From Brevundimonas sp. MF30-B (GTDB lineage: Bacteria > Pseudomonadota > Alphaproteobacteria > Caulobacterales > Caulobacteraceae), in the NCBI RefSeq assembly GCF_004683885.1, contig NZ_CP038440.1, positions 124,001 through 188,000 on the forward strand: 64,000 bases of DNA. The letters are read 5' to 3'. Position numbers and translations under genes: made by a program. The notes under the pieces were generated by a model. The model was not told where the DNA came from. It was given only the letters and a program-made list of their open reading frames with translations, and did not search any database. How positions within the stretch are numbered: the stretch's first letter is position 1; each line of letters begins with the position of its first letter. Shown one piece after another: positions 37,676 through 48,230 of this stretch.

Positions 37676-38650
37676 CTAATCCAGCGGCGGCGGCCGCGTG
37701 ATGATGGGCGCGTTGGGATCTGTCTGAGGCGGCCGCGCGGGCGTCGGCGCCGGACCGGCGGGCGCGGGCGCGATTTCGATCAGGGGCGCGGTCTGAATGG
37801 CCGGCGCGGGCGCTTCGGCGGCCGGCGGTTCAGGCTGCGGTTGCTGTTGCTCGGCCGCCGGCCGCGGCGGCTCCGCCCGCGTCGGGGCCGGCGTCGAAGT
37901 CGTCGCGCTGGGCGTCGGAGTTGAGGTCGCGGTGGGCGCCGGTGCGGCGGCCGGGGTGTCAACCGAAGCGAGGACTTCAGGCGCAGGCGTCTCGGCCGGG
38001 GTAAGCGCGGGCGCGGCTTCGACGAGCGGCGTCTCGACCGCTGCGGGGGCGACATCGGCGTTGTCAGGACGGGTCAGCAGCAGGGCGCCCAAGGCCACCA
38101 CCACCGCGCCGACACCCATGGCGGCGTAGACCGGCGCACGGCTGCGGCGCGCGGGCTTGCCGGCGTAGGCGGGCGCGACAGGCGCCGCGGCGGACGGCGC
38201 GCGCGCGGCTTCTCGGCTGGGGGCGGCATCGGACAGGAAGGCCGGCTCTCGGACCGCCTCAGGTGCGAGCGCGACCGGCGGGGCCGTGTCCGCGATCGGC
38301 GCCGGAGCGTCGGGCTCGACGGGTGGCAGGGGGCGCGGGGTGCGGTCGACCGGGGCGGAGGCGGCAGGCGCGGACGGGCGGACCTGAGCCGGCGTCGGGG
38401 CGGACGGTTGAGGCGCGGGCGGCTGCGGCGCCGGCGCGGGTGTCGGCAGCGCCTGCGGAATGAGAGAGCCCCTCAGGATCGAGGCGGCCGGTCGCGCGGG
38501 CTGAGGCTGGCGCGAGGGTGGCTCGGGCAGCGGCGGCAGCGGCTCGCCTCTTGAGGTCTTACCGCTGGGCAACGGCCCCGCCCGGAAGGCGGTCTGCGGC
38601 GGGCGGCCCCACTGGACCGGGCGGCGGGCGAAGGGAGTGTCGTCGGACAT
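37676..38650 (-). CDS. Pro/Ala-rich single-pass membrane protein
   Basis: A 324-residue low-complexity protein. A cytoplasmic region of about 200 residues rich in Pro, Ala and Gln contains repeats such as PAPAPQPPAPQP. A TM helix follows near residues 190-212 (VYAAMGVGAVVVALGALLL). The C-terminal half is again Pro/Ala/Thr-rich and ends IITRPPPLD. The layout resembles envelope-spanning TonB-like or SPOR-linker proteins, but no domain is recognised. Start taken at MSDDTPFARRPVQWGRPP (38650); earlier Met codons add an unconserved leader. Probably a disordered linker protein. Confidence 0.7.
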   Translation of the reverse strand: MSDDTPFARRPVQWGRPPQTAFRAGPLPSGKTSRGEPLPPLPEPPSRQPQPARPAASILRGSLIPQALPTPAPAPQPPAPQPSAPTPAQVRPSAPAASAPVDRTPRPLPPVEPDAPAPIADTAPPVALAPEAVREPAFLSDAAPSREAARAPSAAAPVAPAYAGKPARRSRAPVYAAMGVGAVVVALGALLLTRPDNADVAPAAVETPLVEAAPALTPAETPAPEVLASVDTPAAAPAPTATSTPTPSATTSTPAPTRAEPPRPAAEQQQPQPEPPAAEAPAPAIQTAPLIEIAPAPAGPAPTPARPPQTDPNAPIITRPPPLD

Positions 38651-38737
38651 CGGCTCTCTGGGATCGGGCGTCTGGCGGCGAAAGGCCTGCGAAGATGGCG
38701 GCACCGTGGCGGTCGACTGGGGCCGCTTGATGACGGA

Positions 38738-39501
38738 TCAGGCCTTGAGTCGATAACCCGTCTTGAAGATCAGGCCCACCACCGCCAGGCAGGCGAAGAA
38801 GAAGCCCAGCGTGGCCAGCAGGCTGATCGCCACCCCCACGTCCGACGTGCCGTAGAAGGCCCAGCGGAAACCCGAGATCAGATACACCACCGGGTTGAAC
38901 AGGGTCACCGTCCGCCAGGGCTCGGCCAGCATGTCGATCGAATAGAAGGCTCCGCCCAGAAAGGTCAGCGGCGTCACGATCAGCATGGGGATGAATTGCA
39001 GTTGCTCGAAGCCGTCCGCCCAGACGCCGATGATGAAGCCGAACAGGCTGAAGGTCACCGAGATCAGGATCAGGAAGGCCATCATCCATAAGGGGTGCAG
39101 GATCTGCAGCGGCACGAAGAAGCTGGCCGTGCCCAGGATGATCAGCCCCAGCACCGCCGACTTGGTCGCCGCCGCGCCGACATAGGCCAGCACGATCTCC
39201 AGCGACGACACGGGCGCGGAAAGGATCTCGTAGATTGTGCCGGTGAACTTCGGAAAGTAGATGCCGAACGAGGCGTTGAAGATCGACTGGGTGAACAGGC
39301 TGAGCATGATCAGCCCCGGCACGATGAAGGCGCCGTAGGGGACGCCGTCCACCTCCTGCATGCGGCTGCCGATGGCCCCGCCGAAGACGACGAAATACAG
39401 GGCCGTGGTGATGACCGGCGTGACCACCGACTGCCACAGGGTGCGCAGCGCACGCGCCATCTCGAAGCGGTAGATGGCCCAGACTCCATAGGCGTTGAAG
39501 C

Positions 39502-39505
<4 letters not shown>
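38738..39505 (-). CDS. ABC-2 type transporter permease
   Basis: A 255-residue membrane protein with six hydrophobic helices and the ABC-2 signature region ([39 protein letters not shown]), close in pattern to E. coli YadH. With the ATPase upstream it forms an exporter of unknown substrate. The ATG overlaps the stop of the ATPase gene by 4 bases (ATGA). Confidence 0.9.
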
Positions 39506-40455
<950 letters not shown>

Positions 40456-40558
40456 TTGCCCTCCCCTACGACTGCGGCGCCCCGTCGCAGACAGGCCATC
40501 AGATAGGGCGGCGAAGCCTCGCGCTCAAGGCGGCTCGCTTTTCGTCGACGGCATGCAA

Positions 40559-40564
40559 TAAAAT
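40559..40564 (+). promoter_or_regulatory. candidate -10 box giving a leaderless heme oxygenase mRNA
   Basis: TAAAAT ends 7 bases before the ATG at 40572, so transcription could start at or next to the start codon. No Shine-Dalgarno is present between them. The -35 region is weak. Confidence 0.3.
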
Positions 40565-40571
40565 AGCGCCA

Positions 40572-41153
40572 ATGGCCCAGCCTCAGATCATCGAACTCCT
40601 TCGCACGCAGACCGGCGCAGCCCACCAGGCGCTGGAAGACGGGATCGATCTGGAGCGGCGGCTGGATCAAACGACGGGCCGGGTCGCCATTGTGCGCGGC
40701 TTTCATCAGCTGCACGCCGCCGCCGAGGCGGTGCTGGCGCCCTGGCTGGCTTCAGTCGCCGGTCTGGATTTCGCCGGACGCCGGCGTGCGCAGACAGTCT
40801 GCAATGATCTGAAGGCGCTGGGTGCGAAACCCGGTTCCCAGGCCAGGCCGCCCGTGATCGACAGCCTCGGCCGGGCGCTTGGCTGGTTCTATGTGCTGGA
40901 GGGATCTTCGCTGGGCGGACGGACCATCCACAAGGGGCTCACGACGCGGGGCCATGACCTGACCGGCCTGTCCTTCTTTGATCCTTACGGTGAGACGGTG
41001 GGCGCGCGATGGCGGGATTTCGTCGCGGTGCTCGACCGCGAAACCCAATCCGGCCAAGCTCGTTCTGAAGACATCGTCCAGGGCGCCTGCGAAGCCTTCG
41101 CCTTCGCCCATAGTCTGCTCGCCGCGCCCAAGGAAGCCGCATGTCCGCCGTGA
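40572..41153 (+). CDS. bphO: heme oxygenase supplying biliverdin to the bacteriophytochrome
   Basis: A 193-residue heme oxygenase of the bacterial BphO type. The proximal His is in TGAAHQALE, and the distal-helix Gly-rich segment is YVLEGSSLGGRTIHKGL. It cleaves heme to biliverdin, CO and iron. It overlaps by 13 bases the start of the phytochrome gene, the standard bphO-bphP coupling that supplies the chromophore. It has no upstream Shine-Dalgarno, and a TAAAAT box close to the ATG, so it may be leaderless. Confidence 0.92.
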   Translation: MAQPQIIELLRTQTGAAHQALEDGIDLERRLDQTTGRVAIVRGFHQLHAAAEAVLAPWLASVAGLDFAGRRRAQTVCNDLKALGAKPGSQARPPVIDSLGRALGWFYVLEGSSLGGRTIHKGLTTRGHDLTGLSFFDPYGETVGARWRDFVAVLDRETQSGQARSEDIVQGACEAFAFAHSLLAAPKEAACPP

Positions 41154-43309
41154 TGGAGCCTTTGGGCGCGCAGGATGCGCCCGGTGTTGATCTGACCGGC
41201 TGCGACCGCGAACCCATCCACATCCCCGGCGCCATCCAGCCGCATGGCCTGATGCTGGTGGTCGACGACCAGCATCAGGTGATCCAGGGCGCTGGCCGCA
41301 TCGAGGCGCTGACCGGGCGCACGGACTGGGTGAACGCGCCGTTGGAGGGCGTTCTCGACATCGACATCGCCAAGGCGCTGCACCGGCTCGATGGGATCGC
41401 TGAGACAGGTTACCTCGGCCGTTGGCGGTCCCGCGAGCACCTGGACTATGACGTCATCGTCCACCGCGCAGGCGATCTGCGTCTGATCGAGGTGGAGCAG
41501 AGCTCCCAGTCCGCCTTTCTTGGCGTGGAACTGCTGTCGCGTCTGGACGCCGCGGGCGCCGCCCTGGAGAGGGCGGCCAGTTCGTCGGCCCTGTGCGAGC
41601 GCGCCGCTGACGAGTTCCGCAGCCTGACCGGCTTTGACCGGGTGATGATCTACCGTTTCCTCGACGACGACGCAGGCCGCGTGCTGGCGGAATCACGCAC
41701 CGAGGGCATGCCCTCGTTCCTGAACCACCACTTCCCGGCTTCGGACATCCCCAAACAGGCGCGGGCGCTGTATCTGCGTAACACGGTGCGGGTGATCCCG
41801 GACGTGCTCTACACGCCCCAGCCGCTGCGACCTGAGCGCGAGGGGCCGCCGCTGGACATGAGCGACTGCGGCCTGCGCAGCGTGTCTCCGGTGCATATGC
41901 AGTACATGAAAAACATGGGCATCCGAGCCACCGCCTCGGTCTCCATCGTGATGGACGGCGTGCTTTGGGGTCTGGTCGCTTGCCACAGCCGTCGGCCGCA
42001 GTTGCTGACCTATGAGCTGAGGGTTGCGTGCGCGACCCTGGCCCGCGGCCTGGCTCGCCAACTGAAGGCCAAGGGGGACGCCGAAACTTTGCGCGAGCGC
42101 CTACGCCTGCGGTCCCAGGAAGATGAGCTGATGGCGGCGATGCCGCTGGACATGCCGATCAGCGATGCTCTTTCTCGACGAATCGGTGATTTGATCAGCC
42201 TGGTCGACGCCGACGGCGGGGCGGTGGTGCGCGGATCAAGAGTGTCGACCCAGGGGGTCTGTCCGCCGGACGCAGCGGTGTCCGAAATGGCGCGCTGGGT
42301 CGCGGACCGCCGGGATCCGCGCCCGATCTTCACCCACACTCTGGCGGCCGTCCACGCCCCGGCCGGAGACTGGGCGGACAAGGCCAGCGGCCTCCTGGCC
42401 TTCGTACTGCCGAGCGAGGAGCCGACGGTGGTCATGGCCTTCCGCGCCGAGCAGGTCGAGACGGTGCGCTGGGCCGGGGATCCGCACGCGGCGATCAAAG
42501 ACGGGCCGGACGGCGCCCTGACGCCGCGCCGGTCCTTCGCTGACTGGGCAGAAACGGTTCGCGGCCGCAGCCGCCGCTGGCGTAATGCCGAGGTGGAAGC
42601 CGCCGCCCGTTTGCGCGACGCCCTGATGGACCTGACGTCGGTGCGCAGCCTGCGCACCCTGAACCGAGCGCTTCAGGAAAGCGTCGCCGATCGGGACAGC
42701 CGGCTGCGGCAGCAGGACTTCCTGCTTCGCGAGGTCAACCACCGGGTCCAGAACAGCCTGCAGCTCATCTCCAGCTTCCTGGCGCTGCAAGCCCGCAGCC
42801 ACGGCGAAGGCCCGGCCTCCGACGTTCTGCACGAGGCGCGCCGTCGCGTTCGCGCCGTGTCGCTGGTGCACAGCCGGCTCTATCGCTCGGATCAGTTCGA
42901 GACGATCGACCTTTCGCGCTATTTCGGCGAGTTGATCGACGAGATGGGGCAATCGATGGGCCCGGAGTGGGCCCGGGCCTTCACGCTGGACCTGTCGCCC
43001 ATCTGCGTGGAGACCAGTCGCGCCGTGACCTTGGGTCTGGTGCTGACCGAGTTGATCATCAACGCGCAGAAGTACGCCTATGACGGGGAGGCCGGACCGA
43101 TCCAGGTCACCCTGGAGGAAGAGCGCGCCAGCCTTCGGCTGATCGTCGAGGACGAGGGACGCGGCGGGCATAAGGCGGGCGAAGGCTTCGGCTCGCGCAT
43201 GATCGAAAGCCTGGTCGGGCAGCTGGGGGGCGCGCTGGAGTATAGGTCCGCCAAGCCCGGCCTGCGCGCAGTCGTCAGCGCGCCGATCGCATCGGCGGCC
43301 CTCGCCTAG
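41141..43309 (+). CDS. bphP: bacteriophytochrome histidine kinase (PAS-GAF-PHY-HisKA_2)
   Basis: A 722-residue red/far-red light sensor. The biliverdin-binding Cys is Cys21 in LTGCDREPIHIPGAIQPHG. The GAF domain carries FPASDIPKQAR (the PASDIP motif) and SPVHMQYMKNMG, and the PHY tongue carries PRRSF near residue 465. The kinase domain is HisKA_2 type: [22 protein letters not shown] with the phosphoacceptor His, then an ATPase with ELIINAQKYAYDG. No response regulator is adjacent. HisKA_2 kinases often act on PhyR-type or single-domain regulators. Start at 41141, inside bphO; a Met four codons on is an alternative. Confidence 0.93.
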   Translation: MSAVMEPLGAQDAPGVDLTGCDREPIHIPGAIQPHGLMLVVDDQHQVIQGAGRIEALTGRTDWVNAPLEGVLDIDIAKALHRLDGIAETGYLGRWRSREHLDYDVIVHRAGDLRLIEVEQSSQSAFLGVELLSRLDAAGAALERAASSSALCERAADEFRSLTGFDRVMIYRFLDDDAGRVLAESRTEGMPSFLNHHFPASDIPKQARALYLRNTVRVIPDVLYTPQPLRPEREGPPLDMSDCGLRSVSPVHMQYMKNMGIRATASVSIVMDGVLWGLVACHSRRPQLLTYELRVACATLARGLARQLKAKGDAETLRERLRLRSQEDELMAAMPLDMPISDALSRRIGDLISLVDADGGAVVRGSRVSTQGVCPPDAAVSEMARWVADRRDPRPIFTHTLAAVHAPAGDWADKASGLLAFVLPSEEPTVVMAFRAEQVETVRWAGDPHAAIKDGPDGALTPRRSFADWAETVRGRSRRWRNAEVEAAARLRDALMDLTSVRSLRTLNRALQESVADRDSRLRQQDFLLREVNHRVQNSLQLISSFLALQARSHGEGPASDVLHEARRRVRAVSLVHSRLYRSDQFETIDLSRYFGELIDEMGQSMGPEWARAFTLDLSPICVETSRAVTLGLVLTELIINAQKYAYDGEAGPIQVTLEEERASLRLIVEDEGRGGHKAGEGFGSRMIESLVGQLGGALEYRSAKPGLRAVVSAPIASAALA

Positions 43310-43310
43310 G

Positions 43311-43919
43311 TCAGCGCTTCACGAAGCGCCGCTGAGACCAGTATCTGAAGCCCTGATTGTGCGTCAGCCGCCAGCCGCGCGCCTTCAGGCGGCGTCCGAC
43401 CATATGGTTGAAATAGCCGTGCGCCAGCACCAGCACGTCCTGGCCGGCCTCGGCGCGGGCGATCAGCAGCGCGGCGGCCTGATCGGCGCGCACCTCGGCT
43501 TGAGCGCGGGTCTCCTGGCCCTCGTGGTGGTTGAAGGCGTGCCACCAGAAGCGCGACACCACCCCCCACCAGCGCGGCGACAGCTTCAGCCAGTTCGGTG
43601 CCTTGGGCGGCGGCAGCGGCGCCTCGATGAACAGAGCGTCGCTCATCACCTCGCGTCCGGCGGCGACGGCGGCGGCGGTTTCCTGGGCGCGGCGCCTTGT
43701 CGAGGCGTAGATGGCGCCCGCACCCTCGGCCGTGGCCAACAGCTCAGCCGGCGGTGTCTGGCCGGCCAGCAGGCCGCCGACCTCATAGCGCCCCCACCAG
43801 TCTCGATACTGGGCCGAGGTCATGGTGCATTTGCGCGAAAGCGCCGGCTCGCCATGGCGGGCCAGCACGATGGCGCCGGGCTTGGCGGTCGAGGATGCGG
43901 AGACGCTGGGGGACGACAT
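43311..43919 (-). CDS. histidine phosphatase family protein
   Basis: A 202-residue phosphoglycerate-mutase-like phosphatase. The phosphohistidine motif is IVLARHGEP near residue 20, and the second catalytic His lies in DVLVLAHGYFNHMVG. Substrate unknown. The start at 43919 (MSSPSVSASS) sits before the conserved motif; the frame continues upstream through the HDAC gene in antisense. The stop is 1 base from the bphP stop, convergent. Confidence 0.87.
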   Translation of the reverse strand: MSSPSVSASSTAKPGAIVLARHGEPALSRKCTMTSAQYRDWWGRYEVGGLLAGQTPPAELLATAEGAGAIYASTRRRAQETAAAVAAGREVMSDALFIEAPLPPPKAPNWLKLSPRWWGVVSRFWWHAFNHHEGQETRAQAEVRADQAAALLIARAEAGQDVLVLAHGYFNHMVGRRLKARGWRLTHNQGFRYWSQRRFVKR

Positions 43920-43965
43920 GGCCAACGGACGAAACGGAGGCGAAACCTCGCCGCTCTGACGTCCT

Positions 43966-44886
43966 TCAGTCCTCCCCGAGAGCCCGAACATGGGCGGCGG
44001 CCGAACGGCCCAGCCCTTCAAGGTCGTAGCCGCCCTCCAGCGAGGCCGCAACCTTTCCTGCGCACGTCGCGCGCGCCACCTCGACCACGGCGCGCGTGGC
44101 CCAGGCGAAGTCCTCGGCCTCCAGCGACTGATGCGCCAGCGGATCGCGCCTGTGAGCATCGAAACCGGCCGAGATCAGGATCAGGTCGGGGCGGAACGCC
44201 TCCAGCCCCGGCATCAGCCGGCCGGAAAAGGCCGCCCGCCATTGTTCGCGCGCGACATGCGGCGCAACCGTGGCGTTGACGATATTGCCCACGCCCGTCT
44301 CCGACTCCGCGCCGGTGCCAGGATAAAGGGGCCATTGGTGGATGGAGGCCAGGAACAGGCTGTCGTCCGCCTCGAACGCCGCCTGGGTGCCGTTTCCGTG
44401 GTGCACGTCGAAATCCACCACCGCCACCCGCGCCATCCCCTCGGCCTGAGCCACGCGCGCGGCGACCGCGACGCTGGAGAACAGGCAGAAGCCCATGGCC
44501 CGGTCCGGCTCGGCATGGTGGCCGGGCGGGCGCACGGCGGCGAAAGCGCGGGTCGTTTCGCCCCGCGCGATGGCCCGCACGGCGTCGATCGCCGCCCCGG
44601 CCGCCAGGCGCGCGGCCCGCACGCTGCCGGGCGACAGCACGGTGTCGGCGTCGAGCGCCGCCATGCCTTGAGCGGGCGAGGCATCCAGGATGCGCCGCAC
44701 ATGGTCGGCGGGATGAACGCGCTCCAGATCGGCGACCGACGCCTCCTGCGCCAAGCGACGGTCGGCGCCCAGGCCGGCGTCGTCCAGGGCGTCGATCACC
44801 GCCTTCAGCCGCTGAGGCCGCTCGGGGTGGCCGTCGCCGGGCCGATGGTCGACCATGTCGGGATGGGTGAACAGCGTGGCGCTCAT
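43966..44886 (-). CDS. histone-deacetylase-family (class II, acetylpolyamine/acetoin-type) hydrolase
   Basis: A 306-residue zinc hydrolase of the arginase/deacetylase fold. Catalytic and metal-binding motifs are RPPGHHAEPDRAMGFCLF, VAVVDFDVHHGNGTQ and ISAGFDAHRRDPLA. Bacterial members deacetylate acetylpolyamines or other small amides; substrate unproven. Start at 44886. Divergent from the GNAT gene with 55 bases between. The histidine phosphatase follows on the same strand. Confidence 0.92.
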   Translation of the reverse strand: MSATLFTHPDMVDHRPGDGHPERPQRLKAVIDALDDAGLGADRRLAQEASVADLERVHPADHVRRILDASPAQGMAALDADTVLSPGSVRAARLAAGAAIDAVRAIARGETTRAFAAVRPPGHHAEPDRAMGFCLFSSVAVAARVAQAEGMARVAVVDFDVHHGNGTQAAFEADDSLFLASIHQWPLYPGTGAESETGVGNIVNATVAPHVAREQWRAAFSGRLMPGLEAFRPDLILISAGFDAHRRDPLAHQSLEAEDFAWATRAVVEVARATCAGKVAASLEGGYDLEGLGRSAAAHVRALGED

Positions 44887-44941
44887 GCCCCCGACAATAG
44901 GCCGGTTTCGGGCCATTCGTCTGCATCCTATAAGCACGCGC

Positions 44942-45469
44942 ATGACCGACGCCCTGATCCGCCCCGCCCGCCCAGACGACGCCGAGGCCCTGGGTGTGCT
45001 CGGGCGCCAGACCTTCATCGACACCTTCGTGGAAGGCTTCGGCATTCCCTATCCCGCCGATGACCTGGCCGCCTTCCTGGACGCGTCGTTCAGCCCGGCG
45101 GCGACCGCCTCCAAGCTAGCCGAGCCGGGCGCCGCCTGGTGGGTGGCCGAGCGCGACGGCGAGTTGCTGGCCTTCGCCAATACGGGGCCCAACACCCTGC
45201 CCCATCCCGACGCCCGACCCGACCACGCGGAACTGCGGCGTCTCTATGTGTCCAAGTCCGCACAGGGCCTGAGCCTGGGCACGCGTCTTCTGACTGTGTC
45301 GCTGGAGTGGATGCAGGCGCACACCACCGGCCCGCTGTGGATCGGCGTGTGGAGCGGCAACCTGAAAGCCCAGAAGCTTTACGCCGCACACGGCTTCTTC
45401 AAGGCCGGCGAGTATCAGTACCCGGTGGGCTCCTGGCTGGATGACGAGTTCATCCTGCGCAGAGGTTAG
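44942..45469 (+). CDS. GNAT-family N-acetyltransferase
   Basis: A 175-residue GCN5-related acetyltransferase. Motif A is ELRRLYVSKSAQGLSLGTRLL (pyrophosphate-binding Q/G-x-x-G region) and motif B is WIGVWSGNLKAQKLYAAHGF. Substrate unknown. The ATG at 44942 begins MTDALIRPARPDDAEAL, the usual GNAT start. It is divergent to the HDAC-like gene, so acetylation and deacetylation genes are paired; any functional link is inference. Confidence 0.9.
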   Translation: MTDALIRPARPDDAEALGVLGRQTFIDTFVEGFGIPYPADDLAAFLDASFSPAATASKLAEPGAAWWVAERDGELLAFANTGPNTLPHPDARPDHAELRRLYVSKSAQGLSLGTRLLTVSLEWMQAHTTGPLWIGVWSGNLKAQKLYAAHGFFKAGEYQYPVGSWLDDEFILRRG

Positions 45470-45477
45470 CGCGTCCC

Positions 45478-45494
45478 TTAACGCGGCGTTTACC
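45478..45494 (+). promoter_or_regulatory. CtrA-like box upstream of fliF
   Basis: TTAA (45478-45481), a 7-base spacer and TTTACC (45489-45494) match the CtrA consensus TTAA-N7-TTAACC with one mismatch. It lies 61 bases before the fliF GTG. In Caulobacter, CtrA activates the fliF operon. Confidence 0.55.
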
Positions 45495-45502
45495 ACGCGG
45501 GC

Positions 45503-45515
45503 GGCAGTTTCTGCC
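45503..45515. promoter_or_regulatory. palindrome near the fliF start, possible FlbD site
   Basis: GGCAG-TTT-CTGCC is a perfect inverted repeat 8 bases downstream of the CtrA-like box and 39 bases before the fliF start codon. In Caulobacter, FlbD represses fliF through an ftr site in this place. Match to the ftr consensus not verified. Confidence 0.4.
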
Positions 45516-45554
45516 TAGCGGGTCGATCTGGTCCTCCCGCCAGTTCGGGGCGGG

Positions 45555-47192
45555 GTGCGCGTGGGCGGCTTCACGGCGGCGTTGCAGAGATTCGGGATCG
45601 GCCGCTTGGCGGCGGTGCTGGGCGTCGCCGCGGGCGTCGCCGCAGTGCTGGTCGCCGTCATGCTGCGCATCGGCCAGGCGCCCGACGCCCTGCTCTATTC
45701 CAACCTCGACCTGCGCGAGGCCGGCGAGATCACGTCGTCGCTCGAGCAGTCCGGCATCAAATATTCCACGCGCGGCGACGGTTCGACCATCATGGTCAAC
45801 CGCGACGAGGTCGGCAAAGCGCGCCTGATGCTGGCCGGCAAGGGGCTCGTGACCTCCGGTTCGGTCGGCTACGAAATCTTCGACAACCAGTCGGTTCTGG
45901 GCCAGACCGAATTCCAGCAGAACATCGCCGAACAGCGCGCCCTGCAGGGCGAGCTGGCCCGCACCATCCTGTCGATGCGCGGCATCACCTCGGCCCGCGT
46001 GCAGATCGCCATGCCGCGCCGCGAGCTGTTCCAGACCGCCGCCGCCGATCCGACCGCCGCCGTCGTGGTGGGCGTCGGCGCGCGCGAGCTGAGCCCTGAT
46101 CAGGTCAACGCCATCCGCAACGTCGTCGCCTCGTCGGTGCCGAACCTGAAGCCCGAAAAGGTCACCGTCACCGACACCGCCAACCGCACCCTGGCGGCCG
46201 GGTCGGACGGACAGAGCTTCAACTCGGCCACCGCCGAGACCGCCAAGGCCAACACCGAGGCCCAGATGCAGGCCCGCATCAAGGACCTGGTCGAGGGCGT
46301 CGTCGGCGCCGGGGCCGCGCGCGTCACCGTGGCGGCCGACATCGACCATAGCCGCTCCACCACTCAGGAGCAGCGCTTCGACCCCGACGGCCAGGTCGTC
46401 CGCTCGACCTCGACCAACGGCTCGCAGAGCCAGGACACCTCGGGCATGGCCGACGGCGGCGCGACCGCCACAAACAACATCCCGGGCGGCGAGGCGCCCA
46501 CCGCGACGCCGCTGGGCTCGACCCGCAACGACAACACCGAGACCACCAACTACGAGATCTCCAACACCACCACGACCACGGTGAAGGAGCCCGGCGAGGT
46601 GCGGAAGCTGTCGGTTTCGGTCGCCGTCGACGGCGTCTGGACCCCGCCCGCCGAGGCCGGCGGCGAGCCGACCTATGCGCCGCGCTCAGAAGAAGACATG
46701 ACCCGGATCAAGAGCCTGGTCGCCGCCGCCGTCGGCATCAACACCGAGCGGGGCGACACGCTGGAGGTCATCAATGTCCGCTTCAACCGCGAGGCCCTGC
46801 CGGGCGGCGCGTCGGAGGCGGCGGGCCTGCTGGACGGCTTCACCAAGAACGACATCATGCGCGGCGTCGAACTGGCCGTGCTGCTGATCACCGGCCTGCT
46901 GCTGATCTTCTTCGTCCTGCGGCCGCTGCTGAAGACCGCGTCCGGTGCCGGCGGCGTGCCAGCCCTGGCGGGCCCCGGCGGCGGAACCATGCAGGTGACC
47001 TCTCTGGAGACCACCATGGTCGGCGGTCAGCCGCAACTGACGGCGCCCAAGTCCGAGATGGAGCAGCGGCTCGACATCGCCCGCATCGAGGGGCAGGTGA
47101 AGGCCTCGTCCATCAAGAAGGTGGCCGAGTTCGTCGACAAGCACCCCGAGGAATCGACCGCGATCCTGCGCAGCTGGGTGCATGAAGGCTGA
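45555..47192 (+). CDS. fliF: flagellar MS-ring protein FliF
   Basis: A 545-residue MS-ring subunit, base of the flagellar motor. TM helices at about residues 16-38 and 435-456 flank the periplasmic ring-building region ([26 protein letters not shown]). The cytoplasmic C-terminus ends [19 protein letters not shown], the FliG-binding tail. The start is a GTG at 45555; a GTG two codons on is possible. Its TGA overlaps the fliG ATG. First gene of the operon, preceded by a CtrA-like box and a palindrome. Confidence 0.94.
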   Translation: MRVGGFTAALQRFGIGRLAAVLGVAAGVAAVLVAVMLRIGQAPDALLYSNLDLREAGEITSSLEQSGIKYSTRGDGSTIMVNRDEVGKARLMLAGKGLVTSGSVGYEIFDNQSVLGQTEFQQNIAEQRALQGELARTILSMRGITSARVQIAMPRRELFQTAAADPTAAVVVGVGARELSPDQVNAIRNVVASSVPNLKPEKVTVTDTANRTLAAGSDGQSFNSATAETAKANTEAQMQARIKDLVEGVVGAGAARVTVAADIDHSRSTTQEQRFDPDGQVVRSTSTNGSQSQDTSGMADGGATATNNIPGGEAPTATPLGSTRNDNTETTNYEISNTTTTTVKEPGEVRKLSVSVAVDGVWTPPAEAGGEPTYAPRSEEDMTRIKSLVAAAVGINTERGDTLEVINVRFNREALPGGASEAAGLLDGFTKNDIMRGVELAVLLITGLLLIFFVLRPLLKTASGAGGVPALAGPGGGTMQVTSLETTMVGGQPQLTAPKSEMEQRLDIARIEGQVKASSIKKVAEFVDKHPEESTAILRSWVHEG

Positions 47193-48229
47193 TGGCGGCG
47201 CGGCTGATCAACAAGAAGCCGGCGGTCGAGGACGCCAGGAAGCTGACGGGGCCCGAGAAGGCCGCCGTCATCCTGCTGTCCCTGGGCGAGGACCACGGCA
47301 AGCTGTGGCAGAACCTCGACGACGACGAGGTCAAGGAAATCTCCCAGGCCATGGCGGGCCTTGGCACGGTCAGCGCCAGCGTGGTGGAGGAGCTGCTGAT
47401 CGAATTCGTGTCCGGCGCCGCCGGTTCGGGCTCGGTCATGGGCAGCTTCGAACAGACTCAGAAGCTGCTGGCCGCCTTTATGCCCGGCGACCGCGTCGAA
47501 GGGCTGATGGAGGAGATCCGCGGTCCAGCCGGCCGGACCATGTGGGACAAGCTCGGCAATGTGAATGAGGCCGTCCTCGCCAACTATTTGAAGAACGAGT
47601 ATCCCCAGACGGTCGCGGTCGTCCTGTCCAAGATTAAGCCCGAGCACGCCGCCCGGGTCCTGACCGCCCTGCCCGAGGACTTTGCCCTGGAGTGCGTCCA
47701 GCGCATGCTGCGCATGGAGCCGGTGCAGCGCGAAATCCTGGATAAGATCGAACAGACCCTGCGCACCGAATTCATGTCGAACCTGGCCCGCACCTCCAAG
47801 CGCGACAGCCACGAGATGATGGCCGACATCTTCAACAGCTTCGACCGCCAGACCGAAGCGCGCTTCATCGGCGCCCTGGAGGAACGCAACCGCGAGGCGG
47901 CGGAGCGCATCCGCGCCCTGATGTTCGTGTTCGAAGACCTGTCCAAGCTGGACCCGGGCGGGGTGCAGACCCTGTTGCGCGCGGTCGAGAAAGATCAGTT
48001 GGGCCTGGCGCTGAAGGGCGCGTCGGAATCGCTGCGCGAAATGTTCTTCTCCAACATGAGCGAGCGCGCGTCGAAGATCATGCGCGAGGACATGGAGTCG
48101 ATGGGGCCGGTGCGTCTGAAGGACGTGGACACCGCCCAGATGGCCATGGTCCAGGCCGCCAAGGATCTGGCCGCCAAGGGCGACATCATCCTGGCCGGCT
48201 CGGGCGCCGACGACGAGTTGATCTACTGA
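47192..48229 (+). CDS. fliG: flagellar motor switch protein FliG
   Basis: A 345-residue C-ring protein that couples torque from the stators to the rotor. The N-terminal [17 protein letters not shown], the middle domain [11 protein letters not shown], and the C-terminal motor helix with charged torque residues ([28 protein letters not shown]) are present. Start overlaps the fliF stop (TGATG). Confidence 0.96.
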   Translation: MAARLINKKPAVEDARKLTGPEKAAVILLSLGEDHGKLWQNLDDDEVKEISQAMAGLGTVSASVVEELLIEFVSGAAGSGSVMGSFEQTQKLLAAFMPGDRVEGLMEEIRGPAGRTMWDKLGNVNEAVLANYLKNEYPQTVAVVLSKIKPEHAARVLTALPEDFALECVQRMLRMEPVQREILDKIEQTLRTEFMSNLARTSKRDSHEMMADIFNSFDRQTEARFIGALEERNREAAERIRALMFVFEDLSKLDPGGVQTLLRAVEKDQLGLALKGASESLREMFFSNMSERASKIMREDMESMGPVRLKDVDTAQMAMVQAAKDLAAKGDIILAGSGADDELIY

Positions 48230-48230
48230 C

